The position numbers and the translations under genes were made by a program. A DNA stretch of 64,000 nt. It comes from Alopecurus myosuroides. Its lineage: Eukaryota; Streptophyta; Magnoliopsida; Poales; Poaceae. Of the stretch, positions 44,904-58,825 are shown piece by piece. The notes beneath the pieces are model-generated. The model ran no database searches. It saw only the letters and a list, made by a program, of their open reading frames with translations, and was not told the DNA's origin. The stretch covers positions 17,727,639-17,791,638 of the forward strand of contig CM054062.1 in the NCBI GenBank assembly GCA_028641055.1, written 5' to 3'. Numbering within the stretch: position 1 is the stretch's first letter; every line of letters begins with the position of its first letter.

Positions 44904-47900
44904 TGTAACACCCCAATTTGTGATACATTAGGGGGTGTGGTGTGTGTTCATCTCATACATGCATGAAACAAAAATTCAAATCATGTTTTAACCAATTTAA
45001 ATATTGAATTCAAATGGTTTGGCAAAAATCCCTCAAAAAGTACTTAAAAGGGATTCCAGAATTTTGTACTGAAAAGTATTTCAATTTCACCAAAGCAATA
45101 CATGGTGAGGTTGGAAATTTCATAAGCTTTCCAAAAGTTATTTTTGCCAAATTTTCTGTTTGCAAAAAGGTCCCCAAAACATCTGTTTAAGTTCTGTTTT
45201 CAAAACTGCAGGGGCTTCTTTGTAATTTCTGGGAAAAATTGGGGGTTATCGAAAAATGCCCTTTGTCTTCTACCTCCGGCCGGGAAGCAGCTCGGTGGCA
45301 CCGTCCCTGCCGTCGATCCCGCGAGGGGATCCCCGCTGTTGCCGCTTCCTGAGAGGGAGGATAAGGCCTCCACCCTCTCCCTCACCCTCGAACCCCCTCC
45401 TCTCTCCCTTCCTCCCTGTTCCATGGAGGTGCCCGAACCCTAGCTCCGGCGAGCTGCTGGGCGCCGTCGCCATGGGCCGTCCCTAGCCAAGCCGAGGAGC
45501 TCCTCAGAACCCCCTCGACGTATGCTTCCTCCTCAGCGTGTTTGGAGGGCCGGGAGGAAGGGGAACCCGCGAATCGGGTGCATCGTCCTCGTCTCCGGCC
45601 GCCGCCTCCATGGGCGATTCCGGCGAGCTCCGTCGCTTCCTCGCCTCGTCGCCTGTCCCATCATGCTCCACGAGCTCCGGTGAGCCTCCTGGTGCCCTTC
45701 AATCTTTCCGTCCCTCCTCGCAGCTTCTTTCCGCGGAGGTTGCTGTCCCGCCGCCGCGGTTGCCGCACGCCGGCGAGCTTCCGGCGGCCCAACTCGGGCG
45801 GCGGCGCCACCTAAATGCTCACCGTGCTCCCCTCTCCCAAATGCCCCAAACCACTTCGCCCAATTCGCGCCCAATCGCAAGATCGTTTGGCAGCAGAGGG
45901 ATTCCGGCCATGGCTGACGTCACAGTGACGTCAGCACGACGTCATATATCCCTGTTTTTATTATTTCCAGAAAATGAATTAATCTTAATAATTGAATAAC
46001 TTCTTTTATGTTTATCAGAAAAATAAAATAAAAATATAGAATTGTTCATAAAAATGTAAACTATCTGAATATGTCATTTTCAATCATATTTGAGAAAGTC
46101 CAAAAATGACCATTTATTTAATATTGTTTAATCATTTAAAATAGAAAATAAGTTTTTATTCAATAAAATTAGAAAATTAAAGGTTATATACCAATTTGCT
46201 CAAAATGACAAATGCAACCTATTTATGATGTTTTCAAACCAATTTGAGCAACTAAAATGGTACTCACTTTCATAACCGTCCGAAACCCCCTCCGGGGTTT
46301 ATTTCGGGCTAAATTCAGTAAAAATGCATAACTGACATGCGAACCCTAGCAACCCATCGAACATGTGTAGGGCTTTATTTCAATGCATTAATCTGCTCAT
46401 GCATACATATTGTGCATTGCATCGATGCCATGGTTGATTGTTCTTCTCTTTCGGTGTTGTTTTCTTCTCGGTAGAACGTGACTCCGAAGAGAAGGCCAGC
46501 AATCCAATGGCGAATACTTGATCTTAACCGACAAGTCAAGCACTTATCCCCGAAGATCCTTTATCTGGTTTTCTTATAACCAAGGCAAGCATAACCTCTT
46601 ATCTGCTCATATATGCTTTCGAACAACATTTGAATCTCGTACTTTGCATTCGATTCCAAAGTATTTGACGCTAGTAGATGTAGTTCACCTATATACCGCA
46701 TTGCCTCAATATCCTGATCCACTGCTCCTAGCCGCCATAGATTTGCTTGTGCACATCGCTAGAGCCTCATATCTGCTACTGCTTAGTTTCATATGTTTGT
46801 TACCTCTGCTCCATCCGGTTGATGAACCAGAGCTGCGATAACCTAGTATGATATGATGACGTGGTGAGATGAGGACTGTGTGGTTAACTTGACTAAGGCT
46901 TGGACGGGAGGCCACTTGGGAAGTGGTTGTTCGTTCCGTACTTGCCAACCCTAGGAGTAAGGTCTCGCCGCAGAAACCAAGACTGAGCGTGCAACCACAC
47001 GCGGGGCCTAACAGACCGCGCTCGACTAACTAACTTGTTTGGTTCTATCCGTGAGTCACGTAGTTTGGGATTTCCATCTGCGTGTGAGTCAAAAACCTTT
47101 TGGAGGTGTTTAGGACGTGACCGGGACAAGTGATGGACGTACACGGATCTTGTTCCCGACTCACAGAACAGGTGCCGTCAGGAGGTGGCCAACTCCCTGT
47201 TGACGGGGTGGCCCTGTTTGGGTTGACTCATGGATAGGGCTCGACAAGGTAAAGGTTGTGGCCAACCACACTCTGCCGGCACATCGTCGGAATTGTGCCA
47301 ATAACTTGGCATTAAGAGTCGGATGGTACGTGTGGGTAAAGTGTACCACCCTGCAGGGATAAATCTTTCGGAAAGCCGTGTCCACGGTTATGGACGACTT
47401 GGTGAAAGTCACGGGGTCATAGATAACTTGAACGTGACGTAAAAGATGTTGACAATGCATGGAGGTAGTAGATCAAGGGTGCCTCCCCGGAGATGCCGGG
47501 AGGGGTGATCCTTGTAGCATGTAAGGTGCCGGGAATGATGTTGGTGGTTTCAAAAGATGATCTCATAAGTTAAGTAGCTTTCTCATCGGTTTTGAAAACA
47601 TTCTACGAGACGTGCTATTCTTCCTCGATTTAAAAAACAAAGATTGCTTTACGCAAATCAACCTTCATAAAACCCTTTACGAAACCAGCAGATATATAAT
47701 AGGTTAATTAAGTCTTGTTGAGTACCTCCCGTACTCAGGTTTGCTTAATTTTGGTTCAGGTGGAGTTCGTCACTTCAGTGATGGTTCAACGTGGACATCG
47801 ACGAGTAGTTTGGGGTTCCCAGATAGCAGCCTGGAATCTATGGGCTGGGACGTCGCCTTATGTTGCGGCCTCTTAGGCCTTCTTGGTTCTTGTTGATTAG

Positions 47901-48359
47901 CAACATAATTTGTCTTCCGTTGTCTGATGTAATGTTGGGTCGTGTGACCTCTGTTTGTAAGCTATACTCTAGTAACACCTGTTTAATAAAGTTTCTTTGT
48001 CTAGAGTGTTGCTTTGATCGGTTGTTGGTTTCGAGCTCATTGTTATACAGTTTTGGCTATGCCTGCATAGTTGTCGCAGTCGAGGGGTTGTGGAGCCGAT
48101 GATCCATGTCCGAGCCCGCCTGTCGATGTGATCGGCCTGGGGCGAGGTAACCCCAGTAACCCTCGATTGTTGTTGCACTTCCTGGACACATAGCATCTCT
48201 GTATAGCTTTGGTCCCGTTTCCTTCAGTTTCATTTGATTCGTGGACGCTTTGATATGCATAGTTGGTTATGACTAGCATGGATACAAGGAGTAGTAGACT
48301 GGGGATCCGGACTACGTGCCGATGAATCCAGTCTGCCTGCCGTTGTTTGTTGCGCCTGG
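44904..48359 (+). mobile_element. Large LTR C (TGTAACACC type), right end not seen
   Basis: It begins tgtaacaccccaatttgtg inside exon 8 of the antisense gene of element B. The presumed target site is atgct (44,899-44,903). At least 3.4 kb long, it has the same mosaic as the solo LTR at 22,385: an AT-rich start, a GC-rich block at 45,270-45,920, AT-rich DNA, and then a shared module around 47,350 (ccctgcaggg, gaaagccgtgt, cggttatgga, acttggtgaaagt; compare 26,009-26,070). No terminal ...tcaca or matching atgct is seen before 48,360, so the LTR is probably cut by the duplication breakpoint. Open frames inside are not genes. Confidence 0.72.
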
Positions 48360-48591
48360 GGCTGCCAAGGTCGACTGAGACTTAACAATTTCTCAGTCGC
48401 CTGAGGAATAGCAGATCCATTCCTTTTTTTTTGAGTTAGTTGGTCGGTGTTAGATTTTGCGTAAGTAATTAACATGAACATCCAGCCAATATGTACCCCT
48501 GCTCGGTTTGTTTCGGATTTGAACTCCAAGTCGTCTCTCGACCAGGATTTTATATATGAATAAAGAACGTGCATGCCTCTAAAAGTATATA

Positions 48592-48957
48592 CTCCCTCCA
48601 GGTCAGTTAACAAAATAGCTATATGTAACACTAAAATATGTCTAGATATATCTACTTTTATCTAATTTTGAGACGATTAATATGAGACAAAAAGAGTATA
48701 TATGGTGTGACAAAGGTTCGACTGAGAAGTACTCCCTCAGTTTTAAGTAACATACTCCCTCCGTCTCAAAAAAGATTTCTCAAATTTGTCTAAATTTGCA
48801 TGTATCTTGCAAATTTAGACAAAGCCGAGACATCCTTCTCGACAAGGGAGTATTTGATTTTCATTTGTAAACTATGGATGTGTGTACACATTAAAACATG
48901 TGTAAATATATTTATAATTTAACAAACAGAAATCAAGTATTTTGGACGGAGGAAATA
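48592..48957. mobile_element. Duplicated Stowaway cluster
   Basis: Second copies of the degenerate MITE (48,592-48,696) and the nested Stowaway pair (48,732-48,957), with one base change in the inner element. They confirm that the elements predate the duplication. Confidence 0.6.
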
Positions 48958-49002
48958 TACTTGGTCGTACTGACGTCACAAGTGTGATCTAGAGAGATAT
49001 TA

Positions 49003-52000
49003 CTTTATTTTTGAGGGGTAGAACAAGCTTTATTAATCAAAGATATTGTACTTGATACAAAGATCGGCAGGTGGTTCTATGAGCCATAGCTGACGACCAA
49101 CACTTTCAGAAAGACTAGAACGAGCTAAGTTATGGGCCTCCTGGTTTGAAGATCGGTTCTCGTGCACAAACGCCACTTCCCTGAACCTTGACTTCTCCAG
49201 TTTGATTTCATCGATGACCATGGAGTAAACCCCATGGTATGGTTTGCTGAGATTGTTGACGACTCCCAGGCAATCCGTCGCCACTGTAATCTTCTCCAGC
49301 TGTAGGTCTCGGGCCAAAGCCAATGCCTGTAACACCTGGGGTGTTACCTGTTTGTTTTGCTTGCATCATATGCATCACATTGCATTGCACCATGTTTGCA
49401 TCACAACTGAAAATTTCAAAACAATTTAAACTTTCACCCTTGCTCAAAATTTACAATTTCAAAATTTCAAACTAAACCACTCAATTGTTTTTTCACTGGT
49501 TGAATCTGTTTTAATCAACTTGCTTGTTAATAAAATGTTCCCTGTTATTAAAACCCTAGTGGCTAATTCAAAAATTCAAATCAAATCACTCATTAAATTG
49601 TTGGTTTTAATCAAACCATTAATTCACTCAATTAATTAAATCACCTTCACTTTCAAATCAAATGCATCAAACAAGAACACTTTTGAACTTATAAACTTTA
49701 ACAATCCAATCAACTATTTTCAATCAAATTAATCATAGGGGTTCCCCTATTCAAGGTTTGTTTTATTAAATGATCACTTAATTAAAATGCATCCAAATTT
49801 GAATTTCAAACAAACATCAATAAAATTTAAAGTTTTCTGAAAACAAAACTTGGCTACTGTTTTCTTTAAAACTTAACTAGCTTAACTAATTTTTTTAACA
49901 TTTTTATTAACCAAAATGTCATCTTTTTCTTCCCATTTCATTTGCTACAAAAAAAACAGGAGAATAGATTTAAAAAAATAAAATAAAATTGGCGCAGAGG
50001 GCAGTGGGCAGCCAGCCCACCATCCTCTCCTTACCTTTCGCGCGCGGCCCAGCCCAACTCAAGCTCGTACCGTTTCGCTCCTCTGTGCTTCCTCTTCCTC
50101 GCGTACGGCAGACAATCGGAGCCTCCACGTCGGCGGAAGGCATCCATGGACGCCCCCCCGACGCCCAAGCTCCCTACAAAACCCCCTAGGGTTCCCTCCC
50201 TCGAACCCTAGACCCCCTATGCCTAGTCCTACCCTCTCCCCCCGCCGCGGCGCCTCCTTTTTCTTCTCTGCAACCGCGCGAGCTCGCCGTCCCAACTGCC
50301 TCACCGTCGACCCACCGTCACCAGTATCTCCGGGACCGTTCGAGGGTACCAGTAGCTGCTCCTCGACGCCCTTTTTTCCTCTGCCCCGGAGAAGTGGAGC
50401 CGAGTCACTCCAGGGCCTCGTCGACCTTCTCTTTTCCTCTCCGACCAGCCGTCATCGCCGCCGAAATTCGACGCCTTTGGTCGACCTCGAGCTGGACCAA
50501 CATCTCCCCAATCCTCCAGGTGATCCTCTCGGCCGATTCCGGCCATCTCCCAACCCTTTCCCCTACTCCTTGTCGCCGCGCGTTTCTGAATCTTTGCTCG
50601 GTCCGCCATGGCCCTGTTACAGAGAAGCTCCAGTTCCGGGGGCGTGCAATCTGTTGCTCACCGCCAGCCCGCGTGGATGGGCTGGTCGCCTCGCAACCCC
50701 AGCAAGCCTGCTGACCCTTGCTGCACCTCGAGGTCGCACCACGCGCGCGGATCGCCAGCAGCTGCGGTATTTTTCTCTGAACCCGACGACGAAAGCCTGC
50801 AGTTTTGGTTGCTGTCCAAAATTCAGTAAGCACTCGATGTCCACCTTATCTTCCGTCAGCCCGCTATGGTATCACAACCACACGATCAACGCACTGGTGC
50901 TGTTCCATCCGCGCGAGCAGCGCGTCCCGGGGTCGAATCCCGCGGGCGCAATTTTCCCCCCTTTTTGCAATTCCTTGCGCGCTAAGGAGCAGGCCCACCT
51001 GTAAGCCCCTCGTGTGCCACGTGGGCACAGTGAGCCACGGGGCCCCCCTGGCAGTGCCTGTGTAGCTGTTCCAGTGGGTGTAAAACGTTTTTTTAAAACT
51101 TTCTGTTTTCAAACTAGGTCCAAATAAATCACAGTTTGGCCCCTGTTTTCAAAACCATCATATCTTTTATTTTATAACACTAAAAACTGCAAATAAAATA
51201 TGCACACTGATCTAAATTTAATTGTCTATCTTTTGGTAACTTTTGTTTCCTGTTTTGAATTTTCAAAATGCATTTAAAATTCAAATCTAAATAATTCAAA
51301 TGTAAATTCATAAATTCCATAACTAAATCATTATTAATCCAATAAATACAAATAAAATATGTTTTTCACACCATTTTGAATATTCTATTCAAATATAAAA
51401 TTTGTTTCATTGTTTGAATAATTTAAATTGCCTAAATAATTTAATACTTGTTTAATTCATTTAAATTTGATAAAATCATAACTTGCTCAAAATAAAATAA
51501 TTTTGAACATGCAAAATATGTTTTCAAACCATCAAAGTGTGAACTTTTCAAATGTGAGTTTGAAATTATATTTTGCACAAATAAAACTTCAATCAAATTC
51601 AAACTTGTTTCAAATCCATTTAAAACTTGTTTAATATTGTTTAATTCATAATTAAATTATCCTAATTCCAATTTCAATATTTGAAACATGTAATCCAACT
51701 AAAATTTGATGTTCTTTTCAAATATAAACTTTGTTAATTGTTTTGAACCCTTTAACTTGATGAAAACAACAATTGCTTGTGAGACATGTTTAAGTAACCA
51801 AACTTTCCACACTTAACCAATAATTTCCAAACTTGTTGAACCTTATTTCAATTGGTTCTATCGTTGTTATTTTGCTGTTTTCCTCATCCATGCATCATGC
51901 TAATCCACCCTCACCTGTTGATTAGTTGGAAAACAAATCATCTAACCATAATTCATGGGCTGTTCATATGCAACTCAAATTGCATATGGGTCCATTTAAA

Positions 52001-54846
52001 TTTGTTTATCTTGTCAACTAGTTTATTCTGGTGCATCTTTAAATTGTCATGCATCCATATCTTGATCATGCTGGATCTTTTGCCGTAGTAGTAATTGTTG
52101 CATCCGGTGTTTGTTCGAGGTTCGTTGCTTCTTCTCGGATAGGACGTTGAGATGATGTGAGCAACGACAAGTTCTACTACCTTGCGGGATCTCAGGCAAG
52201 TATACTCACTTGCTGCCAAATGGCTGCCTTTCATCACTTGTTACCGATACTTTCCGTTGTTCTTTTCTGCTAGCCTTAGTAGTAGTTGTTTCTGTTACGA
52301 ACCTATCACATGAATCCTTTAAACCTGATAATGCTTCATCTCCCTTCCTACAACCCATTGTTTGAGCCAGTGTCTTACTAGCATGCTTAGGGTTGTTTTG
52401 CTCGAGTCTGTTACCCGTTACTTTCTGTTATTACTCTTTTATGTTCTGGGGGCTCGATGGTTAATCAATCAATCATGCTACTGTTATTGTTTAATAATAA
52501 ATTTGATGATAAGGCACCGGCAGGAGGCCCTTTGTGGTTTTGAGGCCTGCTAGTGTCGACCCTAATAGGAAAAGGGTCTTGTCTACTGATCCATGTTGAG
52601 CGCACTACCCGCATGTGGGAAGCGAGTATGGGCGCCCCCCTCAATTTGACTCGATTCGCATCTCGTCCAAATCGCCACATTTAGTTCGGGTGTTCCATTT
52701 GCTGCATGCATGATCTTGCGAGCCCTTGGTACCCGGGTGGAACTTTCGTAGTCGGCATTTAAGGCGGCGTGGTCTTCCAGTGCTATGAGGGTCCCCTTTT
52801 CTTCGGGGGCTCGATTAGCCGTGCACGCACAACACGTGGTGCTTTGGGCCTGATGCGAAGAAGAGTTGAGTTGTGTAGAGTACCTCGCTTGGTGGGTTAG
52901 CTCCCCATCTGGCGGGTTATTCTTGCGTGTACGGCCAAATTGGTGCAACCCTGCAGGGATAATCTTCTCGAGAAGCCGTGTTTTCCGCGGTTATGGATTA
53001 CTTGGTGAAAGTACTGGCTAACAAGTACTCAGGATAACTTAAACCTAATGATTAACAATCTTACACCCAATGATTATCAACTTGACTAGTAATAGGCTTA
53101 ATGACACAACAATCTGAACCATCATTAATCCAAACTGTGTGAGTTATCCTTGGATTGCTTCTTCGGATAAGGGGCGAGATCCAGGATGGGTTTGTTTGGG
53201 TTTACTTTCAGTTGGTTACAATACTCGATCTTATCCTCTTTCTGTTAGCCGAAAGTGTTAGTATCTCTCTGTAGTTGGTTAGTGCAGCCTGCTGTCGCTT
53301 ATTTGCAATAACCCCCTCCCTTTTCGTTGATCCCAAAGTATTTGTATCTTGTGATGACTGGCTACGCCGGTATCTTGTGAGTATGGGTTTTATTCCACTT
53401 GCCAGTACTTAACCGTACTGACCCACGAATCTTTTTCGTGGCTGCATATTCAACATTGCAGTCAACAGGTTTGAAGTCTGACGACGTTAGCTTGGGAATC
53501 CCTCCGGCTTGGCCTGGGCAGGGATTGGACGCTCTCGGTTATCTTCAGGACTCTTAGTCCAAATTTGGATCTTGTCCGTAGCCGGACGCTATGTTGTTTC
53601 TTCCGCTGTTATTTGGATCTTTGTAATGTATCAGTTGTAACCCTGGCTCGTTTGAGTCATCTGGTATCTATCTGTTTCTGTTGTAATTGTAGATTATTCG
53701 TGAACTGTTGTAATGTTATCACAAGTGGCAACCTGGAATCGGTTATTATGTGGATTTTGGCGGGAATGCTGAAATCTTCATAGTGCCCGACCTCGGGGCG
53801 TCACAATGCCTCTCTGCATGCGATGGCTTCAAGCGTCGAAGGTTCCGAGATACCAGCAATAGTCAGGGTCGAGGCCCCCATGAAATCACCCCTTTCGTTT
53901 CTGCATATGGTGCTTACTGCGCCTCCTGCTCCCAGTTTCCAGACCGCAGCATCAACATTAATTTTGGCGCCACCACCTTGTGGTGGTATCCATCGTGGCC
54001 GAGGTTGCTGCAACCCTCCATGATACGGAGCCCTCTCTGAGGTCGTGATCGAGAGGTCTTGGAGGAACCTCTGAATGAACAAATGTGTCGTCAAGGGACT
54101 TTGGTACTCAGCCTCGAAGACAATCTTCCTTCTGGCATACCAAATGGCCCACAAAGTGACAGCCACCCTAGCGAAATCATCCCGGGAAAGGGTCTCCATC
54201 ATCACAAAAATCCACTCCTTCGATGACGATTCCGCGTGTGCTGCCATGTGCTCGACAAGCTCCTCATCTGCCAGTGCCCATACGCAATGAGCAATGGTGC
54301 AGTTTAAGAGCGAATGTCGCCACGAGTCCTCCGCCCCGCATATAGCACATGAGTTAGACTCAGACATGTGCCTGTTGAAACGGACATCCCCAGTTGGTAA
54401 TCATACCCTGGCTAATCTTCACAAGAAAACGCGCAGTTTGGAAGGAACCTGCACTTTCCAGAGGCGCTGCCAGTTCTTGCCCTCCCTGTCGGAGTTGGAG
54501 TTTGCTGCTCGGCTCAGGAGCCAATCCTCTCTTCTTGCCTGAGTATGTACAAGGAGCCGATACATCGACCTGACTGTCAGAATACCTGTCTTTTCATAAT
54601 GCCAGCACCAAAAATCATCCATTCTTCTGGTGCTTAACGGAATATTACGGATTACCTCCGCGTGAAGCACTTCCTCCTTCCACGTCGCTGATGTTTCATC
54701 AATCAGGGAGGACACAAATTCCGGCGACTTTAATCGAGCTATTTGTTGATCCACCTTGTTTCTCCTGGTTCGATGAAAGCGGCCTGGGCCTCGACGCTGC
54801 ATGTATGTGTTGAGCAAGCTCTTTAAAAGCAACGCCGATAGATTTC
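49003..54846 (-). pseudogene. LINE fragment, second copy
   Basis: Same 5'-truncated ORF2 end as 22,060-27,905: a zf-RVT and RNase H-like region on the minus strand, with the same two in-frame stops and the same LTR insertion. One amino-acid change is visible near the LTR junction (proline to leucine, from the base at 49,301). Confidence 0.85.
49328..53805 (+). mobile_element. Solo LTR, second copy
   Basis: tgtaacacctgg to ggcgtcaca with atgcc at 49,323-49,327 and 53,806-53,810. Identical to the first copy except for a few substitutions and a 2-bp shorter A-run near 49,950. The solo state therefore predates the duplication. Confidence 0.88.
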
Positions 54847-54849
54847 TTA

Positions 54850-56031
54850 GAGCATTTTCAACGCGTCGACGTACTTGGTCCGCACACGCTCAGTTAGTTC
54901 TGAAGGGGGCGAAAACACGACCCAACACACGTGATCAATTTAGAATTTTCGGATGTTTATCCGTTTTTCTGTCCGTTTCGATCGTTTCTATCCATTCTCG
55001 GTCCAAATTTGGGGTGGATTTGGGTCACCGCAGACGCGTGCGAAACAGCCTCGTGTCATATCTCTAGCCCGCATGTCATCCCCTCCCAATGGCAATCATC
55101 CTCATTTAATGTGGGCGATGGAGTTCTTTATATGGCCACCGACGAGCCAAACCTTAGCTCCATCCAAACCCTAGCCCCGGCCTTCATCTTCCAACCATGG
55201 CCGCCACCCAAAACCCTAGATCTAGCGGCCAGAATGGATCCCAGCAAGACCTCCTCGATGAGATCGACCGCGCGCGGCATAGCTCGAGTACGCGGTACCG
55301 CGACAACTTCTCTCGGCGCATGGCGACGAGCCCGGCGTGGGCCAGACTCATCCCGCAGACGCCGCGCCACGGGGATGCCGAAGCAGATGCGCCGAACCTT
55401 GTTGGAGGCGTACATGGATGATGAGGCTCGCTCAGAGGAGGTGATGGGATGTAAACACACGTTTGTTGGGAGACCCCAAGAGGAAGGTATGAACAGTACA
55501 ACAACAAATTTTCCCTCAGTAAGAAACCAACGTTTAATCGGATCAGTAGGAGAAAGAAATAATTTCTGAAGGTTGATGACAACTGATGTTGGCAGGGCGC
55601 ACTACGAGGCTCAGCAGCAACGTGGAATCTGCACACAACACAACCAAGATACTTTGCCCCAACGAAACAGTGAGGTTGTCAATCTCACCGGTTTTGCTAA
55701 CACAAAAAAATTAGATGTATTATATGGAAAATGATGTATGATTGCAGTTAATGAAAAGAAAAACAATGTTTGCAGTGGTTGTATTATCAGTGTAAAAGAA
55801 TGGACCGGGGTCCACACTCACTAGTGACGTCTCTCCAAAACAGATAGATAACATGTTGGGTAAACAAATTACAGTCGGGCAATTGACAGAAATAAAGGCT
55901 GCACCATAGTGCATATGTAAGACATGATGATTACTATGAGATTGATGCGGGATTACAACATAATTCATAGACAGTTATCCAACTACATCTATGACTAATA
56001 ATCCTCCCTCAGAACGTAATCCAAGCAGACT
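54850..56031. mobile_element. Harbinger-like end and Triticeae-type repeat, second copy
   Basis: Same content as 27,909-29,090: a gagcattttcaacgcg terminus after tta, then the unclassified repeat with the cggggtccaca and gggcaattgacag words. Only two base changes seen. Confidence 0.5.
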
Positions 56032-56041
56032 AACGAGGGGA

Positions 56042-56522
56042 TGACTCCAGGACCTGTCGAGTGAGCCTACCTGGTCTAAGGCCCAACACTGAAGCCCAGC
56101 GCAAAGGACTACCCCGTGGCTCTAGAAGTCCCAACAGCGTCCCACCCGCAAGACTTGCGGGGCAAGATGGAAAGCTTCCACCGACTAGAGCTAGGGTTTG
56201 TAACCCCCTCGGGTACGGCTTGAGACCCGGCCATCTATTTAAAGGTTGGGAGAGCAACCCGAGGGGGACATCGAATCTTAATTTTTTACCACCATAGCCT
56301 TAGCTCGAGGTCCAATCTCTCGGCAAGCGCGTACCCCATTGTAACCAATCCACATAATATAAAGACAAACAAGCAGGAGTAAGGGTTTTACCTCTATGAG
56401 GGCCCCGTACCTAGGTAAATCGTGCCCCCTGTTAACCGACGTTGTCACCTGCGCTTACTTCGTTCTCCTACTCGAAACCCTATCGGATCATCCGAGAGAT
56501 TTGTTGACATGCATAATCGACA
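56042..56522 (+). repeat. 5' LTR of element A, second copy
   Basis: Same as 29,101-29,581, followed by at and the primer-binding site at 56,525-56,542. The left boundary is uncertain for the same reason. Confidence 0.65.
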
Positions 56523-56726
56523 ATTGGCGCCGTCTGTGGGAACGGCAGGTGCTGGATCCACGGCAGGCGCTGGATCCACGACATCATCGGTCTCATCTTC
56601 ACTGAGCTTCAACTGGAGCCTAGAGACCTCAGCTCCTTCGCGCCAAGCTGCTTCGGGTCGTTCATCTACAGGCCCCACTCGCCGGAATCTCGCCCGGCGT
56701 TCAGCGGACTCCAGGAAGGCGTCAAC

Positions 56727-58825
56727 ATGACGTTCGGCGATCTCCGCTTCCGCGCCAGCAAGGAGAGAATCTTACGCTTCCCTGACCAAACTGAGCTTGA
56801 TGCATCAGATTCTGAATCCATCTCGAGCCCGACAATCCCGGAATCACCACTTAGCGACACCGGCGCAACTCGAAGTTCAGTGGTGGCTCCATCCGCTGCA
56901 ACACGCGCGTCTTCCACACTATCGCGACTTAGGAACCCTCCAAACTTAGCGAGGATTACTGTCCAATGCCAAAGACATACGAGCCATATCTGGCCCACGT
57001 CTACATGGCAGATCTAGTTGAAGAACCCGCCGAAACAGAGGCCAGCCTCGCGGCACGGCAGCAGATTAATGTTTTGCGAGACGCCTGGGTCAAAGCGAAG
57101 ACAGCGGTACAGACGGGCCACCCGAAAGAACCCGGATCTTCCCAGGAAGATCTGGTCGAGTTACGCAAACACGCGGCGGAAGCTTCGAGTGCGTGCCGTG
57201 CCGCACTATCCAGGACCCCCTCAACGAGGAACCAGCCCGTCAGGAAGGGAAAGTACGTCTCAAAGACCGTTCACATGGACCAAGGGTCTCTCAGCGAGAT
57301 TAGCAAAACCATCGACACCTCCCTCATGCACGTGGACGACGAGGGCAACGTGCACCCGACGACTCCTGCCACCGCAGTCCTGGCCGCCGCCACCTATCTA
57401 CAGGCAAACCAGCCGCCAGAAAACGACCCCCACGTAGAGCAACATCGCCAAGTCCAAAAAGGGCTAGGCATGGCTGGCGCAGCCATCGCCGCCCAGACTC
57501 GCAAAAACGCGACAACCCCTGAAGTTGATAAAACGCCTCGAGTGGAAAGAACACCCCGCAGACGGGGGAGTATGCCACCGAGAAGAGGAGACAGGGGATC
57601 ACCTCACCGTCCCAGGCGCAAAGAAGCGAGACACCGAGGCGACAGCCCGCGCAACGATGACGACAACCCGCGACATCGTGACAATAGCCCACAACACCAT
57701 GGAAGTCGCTCGCGACATCGCAGCAGGGAACCACGGGAGGAAGATAATCGCGACCGAGCCCAATACGACGCGCGTGGGGACATTGTACAAAGTAAGGTCG
57801 ATAAGGCGCGCGCGCGTAGAAACCGCGCCCGATCGTTATCCACCTCCTCTGACGAGGACGCGTGCGGCGCGATGTGCTTCAGCAGTAGTACCCGCGAGGC
57901 ACCGATGCCAAAGAGATTCAAACTCACGACGGAAGTCCCGAAATATGACGGCTCGCAGGAACCCAAGACTTGGCTGTCAGACTATCTGGCCGCGGTGAAA
58001 TGCCAGCACGGGAACAAAACCACAACCATGCAAAACCTAAACCAGCACCTTGCCGGCGCAACCCAAGGCTGGCTCGAAGGAAGGCCGCGCGCGTATTATA
58101 GATCCTGGGACGATCTCACCCGCGGCTTCGAGAAGAATTTCCAGGCAACATACAAGCGGCCAACGTCTATCGAGGAACTGTGAGCCTGCAGGCAGAATAG
58201 CGGCGAATCTACCCGCGAGTACATCCAGAGATGGACGACGCTCAAAAACACGGCGGGGAACATATCAGAGGAAATAGCAGCCGAAGCTTTCACCAAGGGC
58301 GCTCGACGCGCGGCATTCCGAGAAGAACTGGGGCGATCCGCACCCAAATCAATCGGTGAATTAATGGTGATAGCAGACAGATGGGCAAATGGCGAAGAGT
58401 CCCTGCGCAACGAGAAAGCTTCCTCGGCTGCGCATGATGAGGATCACAACGGCGACCGCCGGAGGAGGAAGAGGCGGCACTACGATTAGGATGATCAATC
58501 GGAGATGGTAGCGGCTGAATTCAGGAGAAACCGCGATAGCGGATCCCGTGGGAATCGCGAGTGGAAGCCAAAACCAGATGACAAAACGCCCGAGGAAGAC
58601 CTTGACGGATACTGCTCCTTGCACATGTTCACAGATAAACGAACATGCAAGCTCAAGGCCACTCACCTCCTCAAGGATTACCGAAAGTTCCAAGACATCC
58701 ATGAGGCGTATACAAAGAAGCACACGATGACAATAAACCAAGGATACCGCAACTGCCGGGAGAAGCCGCTGCGAACCACCCGCTACCCCTACCTCCACCC
58801 GCTGGACACCACAACATGGCTCTAG
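56727..58825 (+). pseudogene. gag: gag of element A, second copy, broken differently
   Basis: Identical to the first copy up to about 58,007 (bar one change near 57,126), including the early frameshift. It then diverges sharply. It lacks the TGA found at 31,291 in copy 1 and has tryptophan there, but it carries its own stops: TGA at 58,181-58,183 (ends at TSIEEL) and TAG at 58,487-58,489. A 1-bp deletion near 58,747 shifts the frame to a stop at 58,823-58,825. The Retrotrans_gag domain is otherwise recognisable (QGWLEGRPRAYYRSWDDLTR). The contrast between copies is the footprint of a conversion tract. Confidence 0.85.

Larger units (their letters stand above)
21417..48359 (+). repeat. Tandem segmental duplication, first copy
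   Basis: The sequence from ggctgccaaggtcgactgag at 21,417 recurs at 48,360 and stays colinear to the window end. The offset is 26,943, later 26,941 and 26,940 after small indels. Bases just left of the two start points are unrelated, so 21,417/48,360 is the breakpoint pair and the unit is 26.94 kb. Outside one block I find about fifteen substitutions and one 2-bp indel in about 14.6 kb, a recent event. The unit holds a LINE, two large LTRs and two nested Tat retrotransposons. Confidence 0.93.

Noticed and set aside
21417..48359. Treating the two copies as one giant retrotransposon with very long LTRs
   Set aside because: The repeated segment contains unrelated elements in both orientations, has no TG...CA ends at its borders, and starts in the middle of non-LTR sequence.
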